Source of the DNA: DATLGB01 sp038232275
Lineage (GTDB): Bacteria; Actinomycetota; Thermoleophilia; Solirubrobacterales; Solirubrobacteraceae
Direction of reading: 5' to 3'
Assembly (NCBI GenBank): GCA_038232275.1
Contig: JBBSIC010000015.1
Span: 1 to 60,655, forward strand
Length of the DNA stretch: 60,655 bases
Shown here in pieces: positions 35,343-42,544 of this stretch. Each line of letters starts with the position of its first letter. The stretch's first letter is position 1. A program made the translations under genes and the position numbers. Under the pieces are notes generated by a model. That model worked only from the letters and a program-made list of their open reading frames with translations, made no database searches and was not told the origin of the DNA.

Positions 35343-35828
35343 TCATGCGTTGAGCCGTCCGAAGCGGGCGGCGTAGCGATCGAGGATGACGGGCCAGCCC
35401 TGCTCGTCCATCGCGGCGCGATAGTCGTCAGCGCCCTCGCCGTGGCGCTCGAAGTGCGAGTGCGTGAGCTGGACCTCGGTCGCCGACGGACTCTGCTCGA
35501 CGAAGCGGACCTCGACCTCGCTGCTCTTCGCCGGGTCGGGCTCGGGCACGCGCTCGGGACTGATCTGCCAGGAGAACACGAGCCGGTGCGGCGGCTCCCA
35601 GGCCAGCACGCGGCCCCAATCGATCCGAAACCCGTGCGGTCCGCGTTCATAGCACAGACCGCCCTCGCCCGGCTCCATGGCGACGTGGTCCAACACGCCC
35701 TGGGACCACGTGAACGCGGGAGGCCACCACGTGCCCAGATCCTCCGTGAAGACGGCGAAGGCGTGCTCGGCGGACGCGGGCACGTTCGCCGTCGCCTGGG
35801 CGGTGTCGTCGGTGTCGTGCTCGCTCAT
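35343..35828 (-). CDS. SRPBCC/AHSA1 domain protein
   Basis: The 161-residue protein fits the activator-of-Hsp90-homologue-1-like ligand-binding fold: ATANVPASAEHAFAVFTEDL at the start, ERGPHGFRIDWGRVLAWEPP in the middle, RLVFSWQI, and the C-terminal helix DEQGWPVILDRYAARFG. ATG 35828 has GGAGG at 8 bp, which decides it against ATG 35843. It would bind a hydrophobic ligand. In actinobacteria such genes commonly follow an ArsR or TetR regulator, which fits the TetR scrap beside it. Confidence 0.82.
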   Translation of the reverse strand: MSEHDTDDTAQATANVPASAEHAFAVFTEDLGTWWPPAFTWSQGVLDHVAMEPGEGGLCYERGPHGFRIDWGRVLAWEPPHRLVFSWQISPERVPEPDPAKSSEVEVRFVEQSPSATEVQLTHSHFERHGEGADDYRAAMDEQGWPVILDRYAARFGRLNA

Positions 35829-35939
35829 GAGGCCTCCGATCATGGCAATGGCCGCGCGGCTGCGGGCTGGCCGCGCCGTTTGCAGGCTATGGCCTGGCTC
35901 GCCCATGGGCCGCGTCCGGCGCGGGGCGGCGCAGCCCGC

Positions 35940-35958
35940 CCTCAGCAAACTCCAAGCT
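35940..35958 (+). promoter_or_regulatory. MprA-box-like element before the response regulator
   Basis: CCTCAGCA-AAC-TCCAAGCT, 22 bp before GTG 35980. It matches the htrA-proximal element (38084) at 15 of 19 positions, including a 10-mer CTCAGCAAAC shared exactly. Confidence 0.55.
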
Positions 35959-35979
35959 CTCTCTCGCAAACTGGGAGGC

Positions 35980-36690
35980 GTGACCACCGCGACCGACTCC
36001 CCGCGCATCCTCGTCGTCGACGACGAGCCCAACATCGTCGACGTCATCTCCATGGCCCTGCGCTTCGAGGGCTTCGAGGTCGCGTCGGCCGGCACCGGCG
36101 AGGCGGCGCTCGCGGCCGTGGAGAGCTTCCGCCCCGACCTGATGGTCCTCGACATCATGCTCGGCGACATGGAGGGCTTCGAGGTGGCGCAGCGCCTGGG
36201 CGCCGGGCGCGCGCACGTGCCGATCATCTTCCTCACCGCGCGCGACGCCACCGCGGACAAGGTCCGGGGACTGACGACGGGCGGCGACGACTACGTCACG
36301 AAGCCCTTCAGCCTCGAGGAGCTCGTCGCGCGCATCCGCAGCATCCTGCGTCGGACGCGCGGTGAGAACGGCGCCTCGAGCGTGCTGAGCTTCGAGGATC
36401 TGCGCATGGACGAGGAGACGCGCGAGGTCACCCGCGGCGACACGCCCATCGACCTGACCGCGACGGAGTACCGGCTGCTGCGCTTTTTGCTGCTCAACCC
36501 GCGCCGCGTGCTGACGCGCTCGCAGCTGCTCGACCACGTCTGGGCCTATGACTTCGGCGGGGACGCCCGGGTGCTGGAGACCTACGTCTCCTACCTGCGC
36601 AGGAAGCTTTCAACGGGCGAGGCCGACGACGCGCAGCTCATCCACACCGTGCGCGGGGTCGGCTACGCGCTGCGAGCGCCGCGGCGCTGA
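35980..36690 (+). CDS. OmpR-family response regulator (MprA/PrrA-like)
   Basis: The 236-residue protein has a receiver domain with ILVVDDEPN, the phospho-acceptor Asp in LMVLDIMLGD, Thr in FLTARD and Lys in YVTKPFSLEEL. A winged-helix domain follows (DLTATEYRLLRFLLLNPRRV, and DARVLETYVSYLRRKL). GTG 35980 is the only start close to the receiver; GGGAGG is only 1 bp away from it, so initiation may be leaderless or use another signal. It overlaps the kinase gene (TGATG), and htrA follows. The order mirrors mycobacterial mprA-mprB-pepD. Confidence 0.9.
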   Translation: MTTATDSPRILVVDDEPNIVDVISMALRFEGFEVASAGTGEAALAAVESFRPDLMVLDIMLGDMEGFEVAQRLGAGRAHVPIIFLTARDATADKVRGLTTGGDDYVTKPFSLEELVARIRSILRRTRGENGASSVLSFEDLRMDEETREVTRGDTPIDLTATEYRLLRFLLLNPRRVLTRSQLLDHVWAYDFGGDARVLETYVSYLRRKLSTGEADDAQLIHTVRGVGYALRAPRR

Positions 36691-38111
36691 TGTCCCTGCG
36701 CGGGCGGCTGCTGATCCTGCTCGTCGGCCTCTCGGCGGCGGGCCTGATCGTCGTGGGCAGCGTCAGCTACGCCGCGCTGCGCTCCTACCTGCTCGACCGC
36801 GTCGACCAGCAGGCCGTCGACGGCGTCGAGCAGGTCGGCCACCAGCTCGCGGAGTCGCGCTATCCGGACGACGGGCCCGGCGGCGGCCCGGGACCCGCGC
36901 GCCAGCTCCCGGAGGGCACCTACGGCGCGCTGCGCGACAGCCGCGGTAGGGTGGTCGACGACTTCGTGTTCTCCTACGGCGCCGGAAGCCTCCCGCGGCC
37001 GATTGTGCCGGCCGAGCTGCCGCTGACGACCTCCCGCGACGAGCCGCGGCTCGTCAACGCCGACGCGCGCAGCGGCTCGAGCCGCTTCCGCCTGCTCGCC
37101 GTGCCGCTCGCCGCCGGCGGCAGCCTGGTCGTCGGGGTGCCGCTGACCGAGGTCGACTCGACCCTGCACCGCTTCGTGCTGATCCTGCTGGTCGTCGCCG
37201 GCGCCGTCCTGCTCGTGCTCGGCGCGGCCGCGTTCTGGCTCGTGCGCCTCGGCCTCTCGCCGCTGGTGCGCATGGGCAGGACCGCGGGCGCGATCGCCGC
37301 CGGGAGCTACTCCGAACGCGTCGAGCCTGCCAGCGAGCGGACGGAGGTCGGCCGCCTGGGCCTGTCGCTGAACGCCATGCTCGGCCAGATCGAGCGCGCC
37401 TTCGCCGAGCGGGCCGCCAGCGAGGACCGGCTGCGGCGCTTTCTGTCAGACGCCTCGCACGAGCTGCGCACGCCGCTGGCCTCGATCCGCGGCTACGCCG
37501 AGCTGTTTCGCATCGGCGCCGCGCGCGGCGAGGCCGACCGCGAGAAGGCGATGGCCCGGATCGAATCCGAGGCCGTGCGGATGGGCGTCCTCGTGGAGGA
37601 CCTGCTCACGCTCGCGCGCCTGGACGAGGAGCGCGAGCTCGACCGCGAGCACGTCGACCTCACGGCCGTCGCGCGCGAGGCCGTCGACGCCGCGCGGGTG
37701 GCGTCGCCGTCGCGGCCCATCACGCTCGCCGCCGACGGCCCGCTGATCGTGGACGGCGACCCGGGCCGGCTGCGCCAGGTGGTCGACAACCTCGTGCGCA
37801 ACGCGCTGACGCACACGCCCGCCGGCACGGCGGTCGACGTGTGCCTGGGCTCCGGCGGCGGGCGCGCGCATCTGGAGGTGCGCGACCACGGCCAGGGGTT
37901 GCCGCCCGGGGACCCGAGCGAGCTGTTCGGGCGCTTCTGGCGTGCCGAGCCCGGGCGCGAGCGCGGCAAGGGCGGAGCCGGGCTCGGCCTCGCCATCGTC
38001 GCGGGCATCGTCGCCGCCCACGACGGTGAGGTCTCGGCCGCGGACGCGCCCGGCGGGGGCGCTCGCTTCGAGGTCGTCCTGCCTCTCAGCAAACCCCCAG
38101 CCGCCGTTTAG
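36690..38111 (+). CDS. Sensor histidine kinase (MprB-like)
   Basis: The 473-residue kinase has spans at about 8-30 and 162-185 around an extracytoplasmic sensor of about 130 residues, then HAMP. The H-box is SDASHELRTPLASIRGYAEL, the N-box VDNLVRNALTHT, G1 VRDHGQGL, F-box FGRFWRA and G2 KGGAGLGLAIV. All catalytic blocks are intact. It should phosphorylate the response regulator encoded just upstream, with ATG overlapping that gene's stop. The last codons contain the box proposed to control htrA. Confidence 0.92.
   Translation: MSLRGRLLILLVGLSAAGLIVVGSVSYAALRSYLLDRVDQQAVDGVEQVGHQLAESRYPDDGPGGGPGPARQLPEGTYGALRDSRGRVVDDFVFSYGAGSLPRPIVPAELPLTTSRDEPRLVNADARSGSSRFRLLAVPLAAGGSLVVGVPLTEVDSTLHRFVLILLVVAGAVLLVLGAAAFWLVRLGLSPLVRMGRTAGAIAAGSYSERVEPASERTEVGRLGLSLNAMLGQIERAFAERAASEDRLRRFLSDASHELRTPLASIRGYAELFRIGAARGEADREKAMARIESEAVRMGVLVEDLLTLARLDEERELDREHVDLTAVAREAVDAARVASPSRPITLAADGPLIVDGDPGRLRQVVDNLVRNALTHTPAGTAVDVCLGSGGGRAHLEVRDHGQGLPPGDPSELFGRFWRAEPGRERGKGGAGLGLAIVAGIVAAHDGEVSAADAPGGGARFEVVLPLSKPPAAV
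38084..38102 (+). promoter_or_regulatory. MprA-box-like element before htrA
   Basis: TCTCAGCA-AAC-CCCCAGCC, inside the last codons of the kinase gene and 43 bp before the htrA ATG. It has the same 8-3-8 plan as the element at 35940. Confidence 0.5.
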
Positions 38112-38144
38112 AGCCCCGCCACGGACGGAGGCGACGGTGTAGGC

Positions 38145-39239
38145 ATGACTCCTCGCAAGCTCCTCATCTCCGTCGCCGCCGCCGGGCTGATCGGCGGCGC
38201 GGGCGGTGCCGCGCTCGACCACGAGCTCGGCGCCACCGCGACCGCCGCCGCGCCCGCCGCGACCGCGGCGATCCCGGCCACCGCCTCCGACACCGCGCCG
38301 CAGACCGCCGGCGACATCTACAAAGGCGCCAAGGACGCCGTCGCCTACATCACGGCCAGGGTGACCCAGCAGACGAACAGCCCGTTCGGCCCGCAGACCT
38401 CCTCGGGCACGTCGACCGGCACCGGCTTCGCCATCACGCCGGACGGGCTGATCGTCACCAACGCCCACGTGATCGAGGGCGCCTCCGGCATCCGGGTCAA
38501 GGTGGGCGACGGCAAGACCACCGCGGCCACGGTCGTGGGCACCGACACGTCCACCGACATCGCCCTGCTGAAGGTCGACACGGGCGGCAAGAAGCTCGCG
38601 ACGCTGGCGCTCGGCGACTCGAGCACCGCCGCGGTCGGCGACCCCGTCTACGCGATCGGCAACCCGTACGGCCTCGACCGCACCCTGACCACCGGCGTCG
38701 TCTCCGCCCTGCAGCGCTCGATCCAGGCGCCCGACGGCTTCACGATCTCAAACGTCCTGCAGACCGACGCGGCGCTGAACCCCGGCAACTCGGGCGGCCC
38801 GCTGCTCGACGCCGCCGGCCGCGTGATCGGCGTGAACTCCCAGATCGAGTCATCCGGCTCGAGCGCCACGGGCCAGGCGCAGAACAGCGGCGTGGGCTTC
38901 GCCGTCCCGTCCAACACGGTCAAGCGCGTCGTCGCGCAGTTGCGCGCGAGCGGCAAGGCGACGCACGCCTACCTCGGCGTGAGCACGCGCGGCGCGGCCT
39001 CGGGCGCGGGCGCCACCGTGGCGGCACTGGCCGACGGCGGTCCCGCCGCCAAGGCGGGCCTGCGCAGGGGCGACCTGATCACGCGCGCCGGCTCCGCGGC
39101 GGTCACGGACTCGGCGGGCCTCTCCGCGGCCGTGGACGCCCGCGCCCCGGGCGACCACGTCGCGCTCACGGTCCGCCGCGGGGGCGCGACGCGCTCCATG
39201 CTGGTGACGCTGGGCACCCGCCCGTCCGCGGCATCCTGA
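38145..39239 (+). CDS. HtrA/DegP-type serine protease with PDZ domain (PepD-like)
   Basis: The 364-residue protein has an N-terminal signal/anchor (KLLISVAAAGLIGGAGG) and an Ala/Thr-rich linker. A trypsin-like protease follows with catalytic His in VTNAHVIEG, Asp in STDIALLKV and Ser in NPGNSGGPLL, then one PDZ domain (LGVSTRG...LRRGDLITRAGSAAV). It should degrade or refold misfolded envelope proteins. Its position after the two-component genes suggests induction by envelope stress. Confidence 0.93.
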   Translation: MTPRKLLISVAAAGLIGGAGGAALDHELGATATAAAPAATAAIPATASDTAPQTAGDIYKGAKDAVAYITARVTQQTNSPFGPQTSSGTSTGTGFAITPDGLIVTNAHVIEGASGIRVKVGDGKTTAATVVGTDTSTDIALLKVDTGGKKLATLALGDSSTAAVGDPVYAIGNPYGLDRTLTTGVVSALQRSIQAPDGFTISNVLQTDAALNPGNSGGPLLDAAGRVIGVNSQIESSGSSATGQAQNSGVGFAVPSNTVKRVVAQLRASGKATHAYLGVSTRGAASGAGATVAALADGGPAAKAGLRRGDLITRAGSAAVTDSAGLSAAVDARAPGDHVALTVRRGGATRSMLVTLGTRPSAAS

Positions 39240-39380
39240 CACGGCGCGCGGCGCGGCGCGCTCGGTGGTGACGTCGAGGATCTGCTCCGTGCGCACCTCG
39301 GCGTCATGCGACCATGCGATATCCGGGTAGGGTGACGCGTCGAGAACAAACCGGACCGCGAGGAGCGGAGAGACCACCCC

Positions 39381-39527
39381 ATGCACCCCGTCGCGCTCGC
39401 CGAGACCGTCGCTCCGCCGGGAGCGATCGTCGCGAGCATCACCCTGCTGTTGCTGGAACCATGGGCTGGGCCCTGGGCCGGCTCCCAACGGCGTCCGGCG
39501 CGCGGGCAGATCGGCGGGTGCTCGTGA
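39381..39527 (+). CDS. Small hydrophobic ORF coupled to the hydrolase
   Basis: The 48-codon frame (MHPVALAETVAPPGAIVASI, then TLLLLEPW) ends in TGA overlapping the GTG of the hydrolase gene (GTGA). A GAGGAG lies 15 bp upstream, which is far. It could be a leader peptide that couples translation. It has no relatives that I recognise, and it may be spurious. Confidence 0.35.
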   Translation: MHPVALAETVAPPGAIVASITLLLLEPWAGPWAGSQRRPARGQIGGCS

Positions 39528-40546
39528 AGCGCAGGAGCCTGCTCGTCACGGCTGGCCTCGCGGGCACGACGGTCGCGTCCGCCTTCCTCGCCGACGCGGT
39601 CGACCGGCGGCGGATAGAGGCCGACCCCGCCAACGCCCTGCTGCACGAAGTCCCGGACGGGCGCGAGGTGACGGTCACCGGCGCCGGCGACACGCCGCTG
39701 CACGTCGAGCTCTACGGGCCCGAGGACGCACCGCCCGTGGTGCTCGTGCACGGCTGGACCTGCGCGCTGCGCTTCTGGCGCCTGCAGGTGCAGGATCTCA
39801 TGGCCGACCACCGCGTGATCGCCTACGACCTGCGCGGGCACGGGCGCAGCGGGGCGCCCGAGGACGGCGACTGGTCGCTGGACACGTTCGCCGACGACCT
39901 CGAGGCGATCTTCGACGCGTGCGTGCCCGACGGGCGCCGGGCGCTGCTCGCCGGCCACTCGCTCGGAGCGATGACGATCGCCGCCTGGGCGGGCCGCCAC
40001 CGCACGGCGGTGCGCCGTCGCGCTGCCGCGGTCGCCCTCATCAACACCGGCCTTGGGGACCTGATCAGCGAGTCGCTGCTCGTCCGCACGCCGGACGCGC
40101 TGGGCAGCGTGCGCCAGCTGATCGGCAGCTCGGCGCTCGGCGTCGGCGTGCCGCTGCCGAGCCGGCCGGACCCGCTCACCCATCGCATCCTGCGCTACAT
40201 CACGCTGTCGCCGTCCGCCAGCCCGGCGCAGGTCCGCTTCTGCGAGGAGATGGTCCTGTCCTGCGAGACGCGCGTGCGCGCCGGCTGCGGCCGGGAGCTC
40301 AGCCGCCTGGCCTTGCTGGACCGCGTCGAGAACCTGGACGTCCCGACGCTCGTGATCGCGGGGGAGCGCGACCTGATGACGCCGCCGTCGCACGCGCACC
40401 GGCTGGCCGAGGCGCTGCCGGAATGCACGGGCGTCCTCGAGCTCGCCGGCTGCGGGCACATGGGGCCGATCGAGCGCGCGCCGGAGGTCACCGCCGCGCT
40501 GCGCGAGCTGTGCGCCAAGTACCTGACCTCGGAGGCCCCGGCATAA
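39524..40546 (+). CDS. Alpha/beta hydrolase, exported (Tat-like signal)
   Basis: GTG 39524 begins KRRSLLVTAGLAGTTVASAF, an export signal with a twin-Arg-like start. The 340-residue protein has an oxyanion VLVHGWTCALRFW block, the nucleophile elbow LLAGHSLGAM, Asp in AGERDLMTPPSH and His in AGCGHMGPIE. It is probably an esterase or lipase-like enzyme outside the membrane. Longer starts exist upstream but add only antisense-like sequence. Confidence 0.8.
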   Translation: MKRRSLLVTAGLAGTTVASAFLADAVDRRRIEADPANALLHEVPDGREVTVTGAGDTPLHVELYGPEDAPPVVLVHGWTCALRFWRLQVQDLMADHRVIAYDLRGHGRSGAPEDGDWSLDTFADDLEAIFDACVPDGRRALLAGHSLGAMTIAAWAGRHRTAVRRRAAAVALINTGLGDLISESLLVRTPDALGSVRQLIGSSALGVGVPLPSRPDPLTHRILRYITLSPSASPAQVRFCEEMVLSCETRVRAGCGRELSRLALLDRVENLDVPTLVIAGERDLMTPPSHAHRLAEALPECTGVLELAGCGHMGPIERAPEVTAALRELCAKYLTSEAPA

Positions 40547-40630
40547 GCGAGGCCGTCGACGCGGCTGCACCGGCGCGATCGCGTGCACCTGCCCCCCGCT
40601 GAACGAGGGTAAACGCACAGGACCCCCGAC

Positions 40631-40882
40631 GGAACGAGCGGTTCCGACCCACGGGTGGTACTCAACTACCCCGATAGCTCACCCATACCCAACCCGTTGG
40701 TCCCCCGAGATCCTCCCCCCAAGATCGTCCCTCGGGGAGGAGTTGCCGGGCGACCAGAACACCGATCATGTCAGTACGAGGCAAGCAGGCAGAACCGCTT
40801 CCTCACAGACTTCCGGGACGGACATGGGGTACGGACACCGGAGAACACCGATCGAGCGCCTGGCGGGGCGCTCGATCTCTTT
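40631..40882 (+). ncRNA. Candidate structured RNA ending in an intrinsic terminator
   Basis: No protein is supported from 40547 to 41020. On the plus strand successive hairpins are visible: GGAAC-gagcg-GTTCC, then GGGTGGT-actca-ACTACCC (40653 on, one G-U pair), then a CCCCGAG...CTCGGGG pairing around 40703-40737. The stretch ends at a strong terminator. This may be a small RNA or a long structured leader that usually ends before the nucleotidyltransferase gene. It does not match any RNA class I know. Confidence 0.35.
40850..40882 (+). terminator. Rho-independent terminator
   Basis: Perfect 11-bp stem GATCGAGCGCC/GGCGCTCGATC with loop TGGCGG, followed directly by TCTTT. It is one of the few stems in the window followed by a T-rich tail. 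Confidence 0.72.
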
Positions 40883-40966
40883 AACGGACGCCGTGCCCAA
40901 CGCCGCCTGGACCGGCCGGGGCAGCGTTCTCCCCACATCCAGACGATGGTCGCGCGTGTCTTACCG

Positions 40967-40996
40967 CGCATATGCGAGCGCAAGCGCGCATATGCG
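40967..40996 (+). promoter_or_regulatory. Twin palindromic operator for the NTase-HEPN pair
   Basis: CGCATATGCG occurs at 40967-40976 and again at 40987-40996, exactly 20 bp apart (two helical turns). The second is embedded in a perfect 14-bp palindrome CGCGCATATGCGCG (40985-40998). They end 23 bp before GTG 41021. The HTH of the nucleotidyltransferase is the likely ligand. Confidence 0.65.
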
Positions 40997-41020
40997 CGGA
41001 TCTACGTTACTCTTCCAGAT

Positions 41021-41656
41021 GTGGATGTGGCCGCCCCCTATCGGGTGTTCTCTCGCGATCTCGACGTGCGGGTCATGATCGACCTCGCTGGGATCGACAC
41101 GCCCCTATCCGGTCGCGAGGTCGCCAGCCGAATCGGCGCCTCCGAGGCCGGGGTCCGCGAGGCCCTCGACAGGCTGGTCATCAGCGGCGTCGTGCTGCGT
41201 ACACCGGTCGGGCGGTCGTACGCGCACAGTCTCAATCGCGAACACGTGGCAACGCCCGCCATCGAGGCAATGCGCGCCATGCGGCGTTCGGTCATCGACG
41301 CTGGGCGAGAGATCATCGGCCGCTGGGCCATCGCCCCGGTGCACGCGTCGTTCTTCGGATCCTTCGCCCGCCGTGACGGTGACACCTCGAGCGACTTGGA
41401 CATTCTGCTAGTCCATGCGTCAGATCTTCTCCACGACGAGGGGCGGGTCGATCGCTGGGAGGAACAAGTTGCCGAGCTCGAAGGCCTCGCTCGCCTGACG
41501 GGCAACCGGCTGCAGGTACTGGATCTTCCCGAGACGACGTTGCTCGAGCCCACGGCCGAGGAGGAGGCGACCCTCGCCAGCATCGCGTCGGACGAGGTTG
41601 CCCTGACCGAAGCCCGCCTGGAAGCTCTGATGCGCCGTCCCCGCGTCTCGCGATGA
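41021..41656 (+). CDS. HTH-nucleotidyltransferase (MNT-type antitoxin candidate)
   Basis: From GTG 41021 the 211-residue protein has a winged HTH (TPLSGREVASRIGASEAGVR, then EALDRLVISGVVLR). A minimal nucleotidyltransferase domain follows with the intact GS-x10-DxD motif (FFGSFARRDGDTSSDLDILL). The longer ORF from 40655 or 40946 would place the twin palindromes inside coding sequence, so I reject it. It overlaps the next gene by ATGA. By analogy with MNT-HEPN systems it would neutralise the HEPN partner by AMP transfer and repress the operon through its HTH. Confidence 0.82.
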   Translation: MDVAAPYRVFSRDLDVRVMIDLAGIDTPLSGREVASRIGASEAGVREALDRLVISGVVLRTPVGRSYAHSLNREHVATPAIEAMRAMRRSVIDAGREIIGRWAIAPVHASFFGSFARRDGDTSSDLDILLVHASDLLHDEGRVDRWEEQVAELEGLARLTGNRLQVLDLPETTLLEPTAEEEATLASIASDEVALTEARLEALMRRPRVSR

Positions 41657-42069
41657 CGGCCATCAAGGCCAGGACCCAGGCGTGCAACGTCGCCAAGGCG
41701 CGCAAGAGGCTCGCCGATGCTCGTGCGTACCTCGAGACCGCCGCCGTCATCAGCAGCGACGACTCCGGTGCTCTCGGTGGGGTGCGGGCGGCGCTGGCGG
41801 TGCTCGCGGGGATCGCTGCCGCCGACGCGGCAACGTGTGCGACACTCAGGCTGCGTTCGCGCAGCGAGAACCACAAGGACGCGGTCGCAGTCGTAAAGCG
41901 CATCGTCCACCCTGACGCGAACGCGGCGGCCAACGCGCTCGCGCGTCTCATCGACATCAAGGACGCCGCGCACTACGGGTTCGATACGCTCAATGCCCAG
42001 AAGCGTGCTGCGGCCGTGAGGCATGCCGAGCGGATGCTCGCCCTGGCCGAGGACATCCTCAGCGCCTGA
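41653..42069 (+). CDS. HEPN-like protein (toxin candidate, SAV_6107-type)
   Basis: The 138-residue all-helical protein has R-x5-H in RSRSENHKDAV, within the HEPN Rx4-6H range, and a later DIKDAAHYGFDTLNAQKRAA segment. Its helical layout and 'KA..AVRHAERML.LAE' ending resemble SAV_6107-family HEPN proteins. The Tyr that immediately follows the motif in HepT is absent; the nearest is in AHYGF. It is translationally coupled to the nucleotidyltransferase. Likely an RNase-type toxin. Confidence 0.72.
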   Translation: MTAIKARTQACNVAKARKRLADARAYLETAAVISSDDSGALGGVRAALAVLAGIAAADAATCATLRLRSRSENHKDAVAVVKRIVHPDANAAANALARLIDIKDAAHYGFDTLNAQKRAAAVRHAERMLALAEDILSA

Positions 42070-42544
42070 CTCGCACGGCGTAACATCCGCATCTGACCGC
42101 ATGAACCAAGGACGCTTAGTGCTGCGGGTCGTAAGTTCGGTTCTGGTCATGCGGTGGCCGCGTTTTGGTGTGCTTGGCGGTCGGCGAGTCGCGTGAGTCG
42201 GTCGTTGAGCTTGTCGCGGGTGAACTTCACGCAGTCGCCGGGATGCAGCAGCCTGCCTTTTCCCAGCGGCCAGCGTACCGGCCGCGGACATCGGTGCGGC
42301 CGATAGGCCGATGGTGGGAAGGCCCGCCCGCCGCATCTACAGAGATGTACGAGAAGCTCCTGGCAAGTGCTTCGCGCTTCGCGAGGAGTTGCGATCCAGT
42401 CATCTCGTTGATTCCAATCTTGATGGTGGCACTGAGACGCAAGGGGTGGAGGGGTGGGGACGCTGCCTCTCCTGACGGAATCAGGGCTCGGTCCCCCGGC
42501 AGGAGAGGCGGCGTTCCCACCCCGGCCCCCGGCCCGGGGAATGC
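42070..42544. other. Non-coding stretch with inverted repeats, no recognised gene
   Basis: The minus-strand frames here (MTGSQLLAKREALARSFSYI, and KFTRDKLNDRLTRLADRQAH) have near-normal texture but are broken relative to each other. They may be a decayed gene. An imperfect inverted repeat (ACCGCATGAACCA at 42096-42108, TGGTCATGCGGT at 42144-42155) lies beside the HEPN stop. A long hairpin fills the other end. Confidence 0.4.
42451..42523 (+). repeat. 24-bp hairpin with two G-U pairs
   Basis: The arms 42451-42474 and 42500-42523 pair over all 24 positions if two G-U wobbles are allowed in the plus-strand transcript. In the minus-strand transcript these become A-C mismatches. The 25-nt loop has its own small CCTGA/TCAGG stem at its edge. 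It lies 22 bp after the acyl-CoA dehydrogenase stop, so it could also end that transcript. Confidence 0.7.

Noticed and set aside
40669..40737. tRNA-like stretch (CCCCGATAGCTCA ... CTCGGGG)
   Set aside because: The acceptor-like arms pair, but the 69-nt length is short and no T-loop (TTC-A) or anticodon stem can be drawn.
40655..41020. Longer N-terminus for the nucleotidyltransferase
   Set aside because: It would translate the terminator and the twin palindromes, and the added residues look non-coding.
42096..42155. Insertion-sequence ends (12-13 bp inverted repeat)
   Set aside because: The spacer is only 35 bp, there is no transposase and no target duplication.
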